Source: Bryum argenteum
Lineage: Eukaryota; Streptophyta; Bryopsida; Bryales; Bryaceae
Length of the DNA: 64,000 bases
Reading direction: 5' to 3'
Assembly (NCBI GenBank): GCA_037043015.1
Contig: CM073326.1
Span: forward strand, 16,872,345-16,936,344
The number at the start of each line of letters is the position of its first letter. Positions within the stretch are counted from its first letter, which is position 1. The position numbers and the translations under genes were made by a program. The notes below the pieces were generated by a model. It made no database searches, was not told where the DNA came from, and saw only the letters and a list, made by a program, of their open reading frames with translations. Below are positions 1-12,959 of this stretch, one piece after another.

Positions 1-1542
1 GCTTTTAAATAGCGATCACCGAATCTTTTATTCCAACCAGACGAATACAACTCTAACACGTGCATTGTATTATACTCCGAATAACGAATTAAAAAGGACC
101 ACGTGGCATGTGTTGAACACACTAAATCCAATTCGCCATAATTGCCATGTGGCTTACATTCCATTAGAATCTAAACATATACATCAATAATTCTGTAAGA
201 TTGACTTTCCTAAACCATATTTACCCTTAAATGTTGTCAAAAATTTCTACCCTTCATTCAGGAACGTTAATTTCAATTCTATCATCTGTTAACCCCTAAA
301 CGACCATGGTGTTTTGTGAGCTCCAAACTCCAAAATTGCACTTTTATACCACCTAGAACTACCATTAGAAGTAGTGGCTGAAATTTCATCTGTTGGATCT
401 TTGCCATTTGTAAGATCGTAACATTCAAAGTTGATGAAATCTTTTTTTCAACAAACATAGTCCACTTTGTGCAAAGGAAAATGTGATGCTTATTACCCTT
501 AAACATCAAGCTCATCTTTTTTTTAGTGTATATAATTGAATTGAGCATACCCATGCAAAACTTTAGACACTCATTTTACTTTTTGAACCTTCATGCAATT
601 TATTTACTAGAAGAAGGTAGAAATCAAGGATGTGGTAAAACATGCACCACGTTTAATGTATATGGTTTAGGGGGAAAATGAACGGCGAGTATATACCTTC
701 TTGAGTTTGTGAATTTCAAAAAGAAAAAAAATCAAAAAATTCCAAAACCTCAAATTTTGGCAAATTTGGAAAGAAAAAATTGTAATATCATATAAAACTT
801 TGAATCTAGCACTTGTAATTTTTGAAGGATATCCTTGTAGGATTGGTAAATGTTTCAACTTGGGTCACTTGGAAACCTAAGTACAAAATCAATTAAGGAA
901 AGATATCCAAAAAAAAAATCTTTAAAAAAAAAGTGAAAAAAAAAGTTTTTTTCAGCCTGCCCGAAGACTGAAAACTAAAATTTGCCTTTAAAAACTCCAA
1001 AGGTGGAGTTTGACTTCGTAAATCTTCCCACATACACCTTGTAGTATAGGGAACATCCAGTAAAAGAACTTTACATGAAGAACTTTACCAAGCAGATGCT
1101 AGTCTTACGACCTCTCTATGTTACAGAATGGTGATGAAGAACTTTACCAAGTAGTTTCTAGTCTTAGGACCTCTCTATGTTACATATACTACTATACTTG
1201 TCGTAGGATCTTTCTGTACTCCATTTCCTACTGTCATTGCTCTGATTCTGGATGTCATTTTCATGTCCATTCTTTGGGTAGACAAGAACAAATAAAAAAC
1301 AAAGTGGTGAGCCTCCAAAGAGGACCATTTTGAGCAATAGTCAATGCAAGCGTGCAGTAAACATTCTTAAGTTGAGTCATCACATGCACAGTCCCAAACA
1401 ATACCCCAACTGAAGCTTTCACAATGAGAAAGAGCATTCAAATATCCGAGCGGAGCTTGAATACAGAAAAATTCCTTATTGTCGATTTGATAACACACTG
1501 TGTAGTCAACACACAAGTGTGAAAGAATGGTAGTAAGAACCT
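1..1542. other. gene-free stretch downstream of MHX
   Basis: AT-rich DNA with no convincing coding region. It contains poly-A/poly-T runs (about 905-950) and a 59-bp direct duplication at 1075-1192. The part nearest 1543 should hold the MHX 3' UTR, but I see no clear polyadenylation signal to place its end. Confidence 0.6.
1075..1192. repeat. 59-bp tandem duplication
   Basis: Two imperfect copies begin at 1075 and 1134. Both contain GAAGAACTTTACCAAG and end near CCTCTCTATGTTAC. Simple local duplication with no coding content. Confidence 0.8.
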
Positions 1543-4500
1543 TTACAACAAATGGTAGTTTCTCAGGCACGACAACACAACAAAAATGAGCCACAGGCAC
1601 ATGAAATAGCCCGACGACGCCCACGCCCACTTGCGAGGACCTCCCAACTCTCCTCCTAAAATCAATCTGCGCACTACCACCACCACTTGGCACAGCGCGA
1701 ATGTCACAAAAAATAGCATCAGCGAAAATCCCAAGCCTGCGGATGGGACCTCGAACTTCTCATGTAAATGGACGTTGTTGTAGAGCGATTGCAGCAGCCA
1801 TGGTATCCCAATGCCCACGTACACATTGATGCAGTTGCTGCACAGCATTTGCTAAACATCAGGGACAGAGAATTTCCTTATCTTTTGAGCTTTTCATCGA
1901 GACTCGTAGCTCTATACAGATATTATGACTTGTTCGAATCTTACATATTAACACAAAGCTCTCCACTTAACGTACTCACATAAAGAGAGATTTCCAACTG
2001 AGTATAAACCCCTCTTACAATCAAACCTCTCGATTATAATGTTGCACACCGTGATATAACTGGCATTTCAGAATGTGACACACCGAACTTGAAACACTCC
2101 ATAATGGGACAGCATCATATGACCATACTTTCTATTCTCAATCAAGTTGCGAGGCAATTTGTAACAAGTAGCTTTCCAAGCAGGTAAAGTCATCAAGTGA
2201 TACATGATAGAGGTTAGGGTTTGCAAAACATGTCATGTTCGCGAGGTTTCAAGGTACATGATCTATTAAAATGTTCACTATAGATTAACCATAGATTAAC
2301 CGTTATGGAAGGACTTTCAGTACAAATACGAGAGGGAACGGACCTTGCGTTGATGTTGGCGATAGCAGAATCTGCAGTGGGTTGATGCTCAGCAGCAATT
2401 TTACTCGCGATGAGATCAGGCCACGAAGTGCCAATTGCAAGCACAGTCAAGGCCAATGCATAGTCCGGGACGCCTGTATGCCAAAGCCACTTTAGAAACC
2501 CCGAAAAAGCTCTCATCACAAAATCAAAACAGGTAAAATGATGAGGATATATACCTGTAACGCATCCAAACTGAGTGGCCAATTTGATCAGGAAGTTAGC
2601 GATGACTGTGATATACGCCAGAGCACACAAAAAAGCTGGCCATCCGTGCCACAACGCCGGAGGTGGAAGGAACGCAAAGACGACCCTCCATGGAAAAGTA
2701 ATCAAGTACGAAATGCGGTCGACCGCTGTCAACTTGATCTCCTTCCCAGTCTCGTCCACACGACTCTTGATCTGCACAAATGAATCAACTTTTTTATCAA
2801 GTAAACTAATAATTACTTCGAAAGCTTTATTTACTAGGTAACAACCATTAAGCATATCTTCGAGAGTTCGTTATGTCAAAATTTTCATGAAAAGAATAAA
2901 CTCATGCATGAAACTTCGAGCATGATTAGTTTAGACTTACAAAGATCGTGTCAAAGTACTGTTGCTTCCAGAGAAGACGAATACTAGCCCATGTGGACGT
3001 TTGCTCGTAACTTTCATCGCTTGATTGCAGCTTAACGAACATTTGATTGTTCACTAAGGTCTTATCATCTCCTGAACACCATCAAAGAAACAATTGAGGA
3101 CGAGTTCAAAGTGTGCGCCATTGCATAGCGAAGCTGCAGAAAAGTTGAAGCTCACCAGTAGTCACTGGATCGTTTCCGTTAATTGTTATTGAGACTAGCT
3201 GATGCTCAGATGGCGATATTTGGGTGTCAACAGAGCTAGCCCCCTTCGGCGTCCTTTGGTTCTGAAACTCTACCAACTCCCACTCAGGCTTGCCTTGCTC
3301 CGAGTATACTCTGAAGCATATATATTCATGTGAGCACAATACAGCGAAAGATGAACCTCAACCGTGCATTTAAGGCACGCTCTGTTGTTGGAAACTTGGA
3401 GATCTATAGATCATTATTTTTTATTTATAGATGAAAGGAAATGATGGAAGTTCCAATTACAGAGAGAAATATATATCTGAGATGAAGTAAGAAGGTAAAA
3501 GAAACCAAAACTGTGCATTCAGAACTTGTATTATAGTTGGGAACAAAGAATCTTGAGATCAATATCTTGATGATCATAGATAAGTGAAAACGATGAAGCT
3601 TCCATATCCTTGTAGTACTTTTAAGCAGTCACACAAATAAAAGCATATTACTAGATAAATTTTATCAATACCCTACATCCAATCACTCCATGTGCACACG
3701 AGCCTAAAAATAATCACATGCTCCATGTGCACATAAGGTACATTCTTCCCCATGCAATCTAGAAAGTAGGCTAGTATCTAGAGGGAGTAAACTTACGATG
3801 GCTTGGATGGCTGCTCAGCATGGAAAGATCCCAAGCGCTTCCATGAAGAACTTCCGCTAGGCAAGAAAGCTCGCCAGCCGATGTCTTGGACATAAGCATG
3901 AAGCATAAGAATGGGGAACTGCAAAACGGTGCACACAGCTTCCCAAGGCTCAACCACATTGGGAGAGGAGACTTGGAGAATGATGGCCAGCCAGATGTAG
4001 GCCCAGATGGACCAGACAAGCTCTACAATCCACACTCCCACTTGCTGAATGCGTTTCACGGAGCCGGCTTTCGGAACTAGAACGCAAACAGCCAGAATTG
4101 GATACAAGTTGAATGCTGCGGAGCCCACGAGCGTACCCGGACCCAACCCTGGAATCGAAGCGTAAATAGTGTTAATTTAAACAGAGGCAAGCTTAGAAAT
4201 GAGTAGTTTTTTGGGACAAACCACGTGAAATAACGTTTTACTTAATGATGCTTTCTCAGGTTGTCTTTTCTTATCACAGATGCTGAATGAATAGAATCAA
4301 TACTATGGTTGAGCTTTATCAACTGTTTTGGGACTTGGAAGTATGAGTCGTGCTTTAGGGTACCTGAGCTAGTTTTCCGACCAAGTTGCTGGACAGCGTC
4401 AATGATAGCAAGTGAAATCTGAGGAGCGCTAGTGCCAAGAGCCAAGAGAGTGATATCTGCAATCACTGGGTTCCATATCCTCACAGCAACCACTTCCTCG

Positions 4501-5533
4501 CTGCCTGTTTCGTAATTGTACCGCACAGCTTTTCGAGTTTGTTGTACAATTGTCTCCATTGCCTGCGCATAGATACTCAACCTTATTACAAGGCACTGGC
4601 ATTCAAAACAGCAGGTACATGAGTACAGAGGGCGCGTACCCGTCTATCATCAATGTTAGCCTAGTGTATCATTAAAAGTTAGTACACTAATCACGGTATC
4701 AAGTATAGTCTATACTATATGATCCAATGGTATAGCAACATAATGATTTCATATATTGAATGGATCTCTTCACCAACTTTTTGTCTGCTTTGCTTACAAT
4801 TACGGACGCTGTTGCTAAAGACAATAATCTCATGAACAAAGTTGTGGCCCTCCTTTAAATTCAATACGGATACCTTACTCTTCGTTCCCTAGGGATCTGG
4901 ATCTACGTAGGACTTCAAAGATCTGTCTTCGCGGCATTAAAACTTGCTCGAAGAAAGCCGTCCCAAGATGATAATAGAGTTTGTTTTAAGACAAAGCTAC
5001 TACCATAATTTTAGTTCAAAATGCTATGTTGGTGAGAAGCCCAAATTTAAATGAGAGATTGATAGGAGTGATAGTCAATGCCATCAACTTTTGAGACTCT
5101 TTATAGCCTAAATGCAATCACATGATTGACAATAGAGTTATCCTGAAAGAGGGGCTCCTGACCTTATTTCAAGCATATAATGCAGTTCCTTGTTGTAGCT
5201 CAATTGCAAGGACTACAAGAGAGATTGATGGGAGTAAGAGTGAGATCTTCCTACCTGCATGTAGAGGTCGGTGATGGTAGCTAAGCCAACGAAGCAATAT
5301 AGGAGGCTCAAGGCATAGAGCACAGCAAGGCTCCGATGTCCCCATGAAGCTCCGCCTTCGAAGAAGATGTAATTCGAGCATGATTCAACAGTCAAATTCA
5401 CCAACGTATTGGTGCCATTGGAGAAACCTGCACGTCACGACGATCTCTTTAGAAAATTACACAAGGGAAAATTCTAAGAATTATAACATTGATGAAGTGC
5501 CTTACCTGCCATAACAACAGCTGATAGCAGCAT
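1543..5533 (-). CDS. MHX: MHX-type vacuolar Mg2+(Zn2+)/H+ exchanger
   Basis: A member of the Ca2+/cation antiporter superfamily. Plant MHX is known as a tonoplast proton/metal exchanger that loads Mg2+ and Zn2+ into the vacuole. Coding exons, in reading order: 5533-5506, 5427-5255, 4562-4364, 4148-3797, 3310-3156, 3071-2941, 2771-2555, 2473-2344, 1837-1543. They sum to 1680 nt in one frame (559 aa); Arabidopsis MHX is about 539 aa. Both alpha-repeats are visible: [14 protein letters not shown] near residue 107 and [14 protein letters not shown] near residue 430. A hydrophilic loop (about residues 245-345) separates two hydrophobic clusters. The last exon carries [13 protein letters not shown] and [13 protein letters not shown], both typical of MHX rather than of CAX or NCX. 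The start could instead be the in-frame ATG at 5512 (552 aa). An upstream in-frame stop excludes a longer N-terminus. All introns use GT-AG. Confidence 0.93.
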
Positions 5534-5575
5534 CCATAGACGTCATCCACTTCTCTACCTCATCTCCATCGCACC
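5513..5575 (-). promoter_or_regulatory. MHX leader with upstream ORFs and leader intron acceptor
   Basis: A splice acceptor at 5576-5577 implies an intron inside the 5' leader. The leader exon carries a minimal uORF (Met-Glu-Met-Arg-stop) in frame with the main ORF. A second ATG opens a frame that overlaps the main start and terminates inside the next exon. From memory, Arabidopsis MHX also has a translation-limiting uORF and a leader intron, so the arrangement may be conserved. The far exon probably lies near 6250-6400, with a possible donor at about 6245. That part is inferred. Confidence 0.55.
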
Positions 5576-5579
5576 TGCG

Positions 5580-7437
5580 AAGAATGTGTCAAAGGAATCA
5601 AAATGCTGTGAAGAATCTAAACCCTACGTAGTCCCATCACCATGAATTTAATGGAAAAAAACAAAAACAAAGTCCCTATATAGTCTCTGGATTAGTCACA
5701 GAACCTACTACTTCCATATGACCATGATAATGTGAAGAATGTGATTCCAAATTTTGGCATCACCTAAGATTGATGACGACAGGGTTTAGGGTTTTAAGCA
5801 ACACAATAAGCAACACACTTGTTACCGTGATCTGATCATCTCCAGAATACCTGTTCTGTAACATGCAGCATAAAACGAAAGACAGTATAAAGCGCCTTAG
5901 GCGGCAAAATAGCTGTTGACAGAATAACGTTCACTTTGAAAGATTATTCGGTTTTGACAAATGATGCGAATATGCTGTTGAGAAAAGAGAACAATAATAA
6001 TCAATTAAGAACAAACTCAAATCAAACCTTCAACAGCAACCGTAGATCAAAAAGTACGAAACATTTTCTCGATTTTAGGGTTCCTAGTAAAAAGAAATCA
6101 TTGAGCCTTTTCGTACTCACGCGTTGACCACGAAGCTCAAAGTTGAAACAGATTTGCGAAATGGTTCGATACACTGATTGTCTCGAAACAAATGATAAAA
6201 GAGTTTAAAGAGAGAGCAAGAAATGATTAGAAAAGCGGTACAAACCTACGGACCGAGATTGCTCAATGCCAAAATGATTTCAGAGCAGAAGTGATTGCGC
6301 AACGAAGCGATTCGACCGGCGACCGATGATTGCAGATACAGAAACTTCCAGTGCGCAATGAAGAAGAGAGAAACGGAGAGAGTAGCTACATGTGTAAGGC
6401 AATTGTGGGCTTTGCAGTCTCTTCTGAAGAGATTACTTGCGACCCACTAAAGATTATGTAAATCGAGATCCCTGCGTCAGATCTGCACACGGGAAGAGAA
6501 GGAGGGTGTATAATGCTGGGATTAGAAAAAGCTAAGGTACCATCCACTCATTCATTCACTCAGTGTGGGGGCTACTGGTTTCCAAAAGACGCTGACATGC
6601 AGCCTACTGGCACTGTAGAAACACAAGTACACGACATTCTACACGAATTATGAGCGCCTTGAAAAGGGAAAGCGCATTGAATTGGTCGTGATTGGTGGAT
6701 CTGCCAAAGCCCACAAAAGCTGACTCTCTCGGCGGTGTCTCGTGCGACCGTTGGTCGGTGCGAGCGGTGTAATGATGGGTTATTTTCTACCGCTGGTCGT
6801 TCAATTGCTGGTTTCGTATTCAACGACAGGCAACCGACCGATGATATATAGTGTTTCCTATGCTAATTAGAATGTTTGAATTTTCAGTTGTTATGATTTT
6901 ACTTTCAATGTCTTTTCTAGTAAAATAAGTCCATTTGTCCACTAAGTTACAAAAATTTTGGGACATGTTTATATCATGATGGTAACGGTACTTAATGAAA
7001 TGTTCCTTACTTTTAAATGTAAGTAACGCTTGTTATATATTTTTTATAATCTCGGATACTTGGAAGATTATTTGCAATATTTTCCGAGAGTATTTTTCAT
7101 TGTGCAACAATAAAGACTTAAAGTATTGCCACCTGTTTCTAAATTATTGGTTATAAATAGTCATTAGGAGCTTCTTGTCTCTATTGTTCTTGGATAAATC
7201 CAAGGTCTTTAACTAATCTTGCCTATGATTGTGTTAAATTGATTTTGCAAGTTGGATTTTCCTCACTCCTTGGCTTCAATCACTTTACAAGTTGGATTTT
7301 CCTCACTCCTTGGCTTCAATCACTTGTAAAGATTTTTGAAACCATTGTATTTCTATCTTGTCATGAAGTATCAAAATAGAGGGCTGACTTTTCAAGCAAA
7401 CTTTTCTTCATACTTTGAAAATTAGCTCCTAGCTACA
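5580..7437. other. MHX upstream region and intergenic DNA
   Basis: 5580-6500 should contain the MHX leader intron, first exon and promoter. 6560-7437 is AT-rich with no recognisable gene. At 7248-7327 a 40-bp unit starting CAAGTTGGATTTTCC is repeated twice in tandem, almost perfectly. Confidence 0.5.
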
Positions 7438-8177
7438 TTACAAATTGCAAAACGAAGAGGACGAAGAGACAGGACTTAAAGATTTGTCTCTACAAGTATA
7501 AAAAGACTCATCATGTGTTGTCTCTCCAACTTCCAAATCACATGGCACACGCTTTCTTCTCACTGTCTTAGAGCTTTCTTCTTTGAGGTAGACTTCAAAC
7601 TCCGAGTCCTTAATGAGAGAGAAGAGCAATGTATCTCCTGGCATGAGGCCATAAAAAGCGGCAAAGCCTCTCCACCCATCGAGGCCGCCACAAAATTTCA
7701 CAGCGTTACTCTTGCCATTAATTAGAAGGACTAGCACAGTCCAAGTTCGTGATTGAGATCGAAGAATCACATGTTCACGTATCTTATTTCCATATTGTTC
7801 AACAAACCAATGAGGCAATATCTGCAATGAAAACAAGAAGGCAATGGCTTCATCAATAAGCATTTCTAATAAAGTCTCTAACAATGTATGCTAAATGAGC
7901 AATTTTAATTCTGTAAGGAACTCTAACAATGTATATTGTCTTTGTATATAGCATTGTACTTCCATACCATGTTTCACGAAGAAGTGATAGAACCTTGCAA
8001 ATTATTATACTAAGCTACACAATAAATAAGGTGAAGTCACCATACCAGTTCAGCTCTCGGGCTTCCCTCGCGTGCTACTGCTGAAGCCGGAAGGGTCTTC
8101 TCGAAAGAAGCACCATCTCTCAGTTTGTGAAGCACTTCGGTATTGTTCAATGACACCAAATCCTCACGTCTTGACAT
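7438..8177 (-). CDS. single-B3-domain DNA-binding protein
   Basis: Two coding exons, 8177-8046 (44 codons, phase 0) and 7821-7438, give 171 aa. Exon 1 begins with ATG at 8177 (MSRREDLVSLNN) just inside an exon whose acceptor lies at 8191-8192, so a further 5' non-coding exon is likely. Exon 2 opens with LILPHWFVEQYGNKI across the junction, the usual start of a B3 fold. It continues with WTVLVLL, KFCGGLDGWRGFAAFY and GDTLLFSLI, matching the strands and the G-W-F-L-GD pattern of plant B3 domains (REM-like). The C-terminus is a short basic/acidic tail ending in a Ser run. B3 proteins bind DNA in the nucleus; target and role are unknown here. A decayed duplicate lies at 38340-39055. Confidence 0.78.
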
Positions 8178-8199
8178 ACTTAGGAGAGTCCTGCAATTC

Positions 8200-8880
8200 A
8201 TTTATATGATATAAGTTGCTCATATATCAATCTCGACAAAAAATAAAGCTCTCTCAACTCTGTCAACTGTCAACTGTCAACTCTGGCAAGAATCAACTTG
8301 ACTCTAAAATACAATCGCCTACATTTCCTAAAATGCATAAATCTTGAGTAGAATCCACAACCCACTTGTAAGTTTGCTACTTACAAGTAGACTTGGCCGT
8401 GTCTGTATACGCAAAAGTTGTTCACTACAACTAACAAGTATGATAAAAAGCACGTCCATAAGGGATTGTAACGCAATCAAAAGCTCTATATTGAAAAGGC
8501 ACCATATTCTTCTAGTGAAATTGCAATTCCTGACTTTTCATTAAAATCACTTTGAAACTTAACAAACTTAGCATTACAAACTACAAGAACTAAAAGTCGA
8601 AGAGCCCTGTCCTGAAGAAGAATACTAAGATTCATGCATATTTCATCTTTCGTTTGCATTCCCCTGGCAAGAGGCTATAGAAAGTGAAAAAATCCCCCTG
8701 GCCACCTACTAGACCTTATTTTCACTCTCATGTTCTTCATGTACCTCTTTGTCCAAAGGATTAGAAGCCTCACATTCACTACAAACCTTCCTCTCAATGC
8801 CAACTCCTTACAATTTTACCCAAATTTGACCTCTCCTACACATTTTTATCTCATAACCATTTAAGGTAAACCTCAATTAG
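8200..8880. other. upstream region of the B3 gene
   Basis: AT-rich sequence that should hold the 5' UTR and promoter of the B3 gene. I see no coding region or named regulatory motif. Confidence 0.4.
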
Positions 8881-11840
8881 GAATTCGGTGGTTTAAGAGT
8901 GCAAAGCTTCTTTAATGAATAGCTTCAAAAACCAACACCTAAAGACCTCACTCTAATCCGAACAGCTCAATATGCTAAAATCAAAAAACATTTGCAGAGA
9001 AATTAGACTTTTCCTCTCCTAAGAAGTGAACTTTATAGATCCCATTAGTTTTTAATCTAAACCTAAACTCGGAGTTCAAAATCTCAATATTGCAAAGCAT
9101 TTATTTTAAATAGCTTCGCAAAGAAACACCTGATGAAGTTACTCTGATCCGAACAACTCAATATGCTTAAATGAAAACACACTTGTACAGAAATTGGACT
9201 CTTCCTCTCCTCTAAACCAAACTTGAAAATGGACTCTTCCTCTCCTCTAAACTAAACTTGAAATTGGATGCTTCCTCTCCTCTCAACTAAACTTCAAATT
9301 GAACGCTTCCTCTCATCTCAACTGAACTTCAAATTGGACGCTTCCTCTCCTCTCAAGTGAACTTCAAATTGGACTCTTCCTCTCCTCTAAAATGAACTTG
9401 AAATTGGACTCTTCCTCACCTCTCAGAACTTAAAATTGGACTCCTCATCTCCTCTAAACTGAACTTGAAATTGAACGCTTCCTAATCTGTAAACTAAACT
9501 TGAAATTGGACTCTTCCTCACCTCTAATCTGAACTTGAAATTGGACGCTTTCACTCCTCTAAATTTCATAGATTCCGTAAGATTTTCATCTACACCTAAA
9601 CTCAAAGTTCAAAATCTAAAGATTGCAAAGTTATTTAGTATAGCTTGAAAAAGAAAAAGATCTTAAGAGATGCGAACAACTCAATATGCATAGTTCAAAG
9701 TACACCTGAAGAGAAATTGGACTGTTTGCTCGAACTCAACTTCATAGATCCCATTAGTTTTTCATATAAATTTAAGATCGGAGCTCAAAAGTTCAAAATG
9801 CGAAGCACCTAGTTTTGAATAGCTTCGAAAAGAAGCACCTCATGAAGTTACTCAAATCCGAACAACTCAATATGCTTAAATCAAAATACACTTGCAGAGA
9901 AATTGGACTCTTCTTCTCCTCTAAACTGAACTTGTAATTGGACTCTTCCTCACCTCTAAACTTGAACTTGAAATTGGACTCTTCCTCACCCCTTAACTTT
10001 GAAATTGAACGCTTCCTCACCTCTAAACTGAACTTGAAACTGGACTCTTCCTCAACTCTCAACTGAACTTGAAATTGGACGCTTCCTCACCTCTAAACTG
10101 AACTTGAAATAAGAATCCTCCTCACTTCTAAAAAAGAGCTTGAAATTGGACACTTTCCTTCCTACTGAACTTCAAAATGGACTCTTCCTCACCTCTAAAC
10201 TGAACTTAAAATTGGAGACGTCCTCACCTCTTAACTAAACTTCAAAATGGACGCTTCCTCACCTCTAAACTAAACTTGAAATTGGACTCTTCTCCACCCT
10301 TGAACGCTTCCTCACCTCTAAAGTCAACTTGAAATTGGACTCTTCCTCTCTTTTAAACTGAACTTGAAATTGAACGCTTCCTCTCCTCTCAACTAAACTT
10401 GAAATTGGACTCTTCCTCTCCTCTAACTTGAAATTGGACTCTTCCTCACCTCTAAGCTGAACTTGAAATTGGAATCCTCCTCACCTTTAAACAGGAACTG
10501 GATATTGGACTCTTAGTCTCTTTTAAACTGAACTTAAAATTGGAGACTTCCTCACCTCTAAACTGAACTTCAAATTGGACGCTTCCTCACCTCTAAACTT
10601 GAACTTGAAATTGGACTCTTCCTCTCTTTTTAAACTGAATTTGAAATTGGACGCTTACTCCCCTCTCAATTGAACTTCAAATTGGACTCTACCTCACCTC
10701 TGAACTGAACTTGAAATAGGACGCTTCCTCTCCTCTAACTGAACTTGAAATTGAACGCTTCCTCTCCTCTAAACTGAACTTCATAGGTTCCATAAGATTT
10801 TCATGTAAACTTAAACTCGAAGTTCAAAATCCCAAGATTGCAAAGTAATTTTGAAAAGCTTGAAAAAGAAACGGATCTTAAGACGGATGCCAACAACTTA
10901 GTATGCATAATTCAAAGTGCACCTCGAGAGAAATTGGACTGTTCCCTCGAACTCAACTTCATAGATTCCATAAAGTTTCATGTATATATCTAAACTCGGA
11001 GGTGAAAAGTTCAAGAATGCAAAGCACCTATTTTGAATAGCTTCAAAAAGACTTACCTGATGAAGTTACTCTGATTAGATGGAGAAATCAAAGTAGACTT
11101 GCACAGGACTCTTCCTCTCCTCTAAACTAAACTTGAAATTCGACTCTCCCTCTCCTCTAAACTGAACTTGAAATTGGACACTTCCTCTCGTCTAAACTGA
11201 ACTTGAAATTGGACACTTCCTCTCCTCTAAACTGAACTTGAAATTGGACTCTTCCACACCTTTAAACTGAACTTGTATTCGACGCTTCCCCACCTCTAAA
11301 CTAAATTTCAAACTGGACTCTTCCTCTCCTCTAAGCTGAACTTGAAATTGGACTCTTCCACACCTTTAAACTGAACTTGTATTCGACGCTTCCCCACCTC
11401 TAAACTGAATTTCAAATTGGACGCTTCTTCTCCTCTAAAGTGAACTTGAAATTGGACTCTTCCTCTCCTCTAAACTAAGCTTGAAATTGGACTCTTCCTC
11501 TCCTCTAAACTGAACTTGAAATCGGAGTTCAAACTCGGAGTTCAAATCTTAAGATTGCAAAGCATCTATTCTGAATAGCTTGAAAAGAAAGCGAATCTCA
11601 ACATTGATGGGAACAACTCATATGCATAATTCAGAGTACACCTGAAGAGAAATTGGATTGTTCCCTCGAACTCAACTTCATAGCTCCCATTAGTTTTGAT
11701 GTTAATCTAAAGTCTGAGTACAATAGTCAAGAATGCGAAGCACCTATTTTGAATAGCTTTGATAACAAGAGCTAAGTTGCCACTCTGATCCGAACTACTC
11801 AAGTTGCATAGTTCAAAAAACACTGGCAAAGAAAGTCGAC
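8880..11840. repeat. higher-order minisatellite with a 35-bp basic unit
   Basis: Long stretches at about 9190-9560, 9900-10790 and 11100-11530 consist of an approximately 35-bp unit containing CTTGAAATTGGACTCTTCCT and CACCTCTAAACTGAA. Point differences and small insertions separate the copies. Blocks of about 150 bp interrupt them at roughly 8900, 9050, 9570, 9740, 10790, 10950, 11530 and 11680. The blocks share TTCATAGATYCCATTAG, CTCGGAGTTCAAAATC and GAACAACTCAATATGC. The whole behaves as a two-level array. Short open frames inside it are by-products of the repeat. Confidence 0.92.
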
Positions 11841-12955
11841 TATTCCTCCGAGTTTGAAAGCACACAACCGCTACAAGCAAAAATTTGAGATGAAGGATCG
11901 ATGTAGTGAAACTTTGAGGATTTGAAAATTTGACTGCTATCATCATTTCCATCTAACGGAATGATTGTCCTTAATATGTATACTTGACATAATTGTCTTT
12001 GGTGTTTAAAAATGTTGATTTGAAAGCTTGCTTGATGTTCACACAAATTGCACACAAATGAATGTTGATCGATCATAAGCAATGATGTTTTAATTTTGAT
12101 TCTCACATTTCGATAATCATTGAGTTAAGGACAATCTACTATTTTTTCTTTTTATATGACTCTCATAAAATTATAAGGAATTATTTTAATTTACACTCAT
12201 CGCTCGAAAGTTAATGGCAGTTTTAACGTTTAGGCACAAAGTGTGCAACCATGCCTTTCATATGTCACAAGCATGTACATTTCTCCATGCCAAAATACTA
12301 CATCTTGTATGTATTTTGTACAGTTCCTTGGAGGTGGTCACAAATATACTCTTTATAAGTGCAGGTTGACACCTAAATGTACATCCCAATGACATTGTTG
12401 AAAGCATAGGTTTCCACTTAGCTTAAATCATGTTCATGGGAAGAAATAATGATGTACAAGTTTCACCAAAATTGATCACTATTTGGCCTCTTTTCCTTAA
12501 AATGTTAAAATATGTTATGTCTTGTCACAACCACCCTTTGACCCAATCTAGTTGGTGTTCGTATAACTGCAAACAATTTGAAATCAATCTTGAGCAAAGG
12601 AGTTAATTTACCTTTGAATTTGGACTACTTTGTGATTCAATCGAATATTTGAAGGTGAAAAGATTTTATTACTATGGCTATCTAGAGTGTGATTACACTC
12701 GTAAAAAAAAGTGTGATTATATTGTTGCCAATCTTCAGCAAGCACTCGTATTGTGGAATTGATTTGAATTGATGTCTTGCTACACAAATTTAAGATACCA
12801 AGAACCTGGACATAAGAAGGTTTTGAGCAAGGAAAAACTATTGCGTGTGAGCAAGTAACAATGGCCTTTTTTTTTAAATGCGAGCATGCAAAAATAACCT
12901 ATTGAGGTTAGTTAATCGTTCAAAAGAGCAGCAACTCTCTTACTTGAAAGAAGTA
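11841..12955. other. gene-free stretch
   Basis: AT-rich intergenic DNA. No coding region or repeated structure is recognised. Confidence 0.5.
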
Positions 12956-12959
12956 TTAA

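Noticed and set aside
9423-10062. Short open frames in the minisatellite (EEESNFKF repeats)
   Set aside because: They follow the 35-bp repeat, lack starts and conservation, and are interrupted by spacer blocks.
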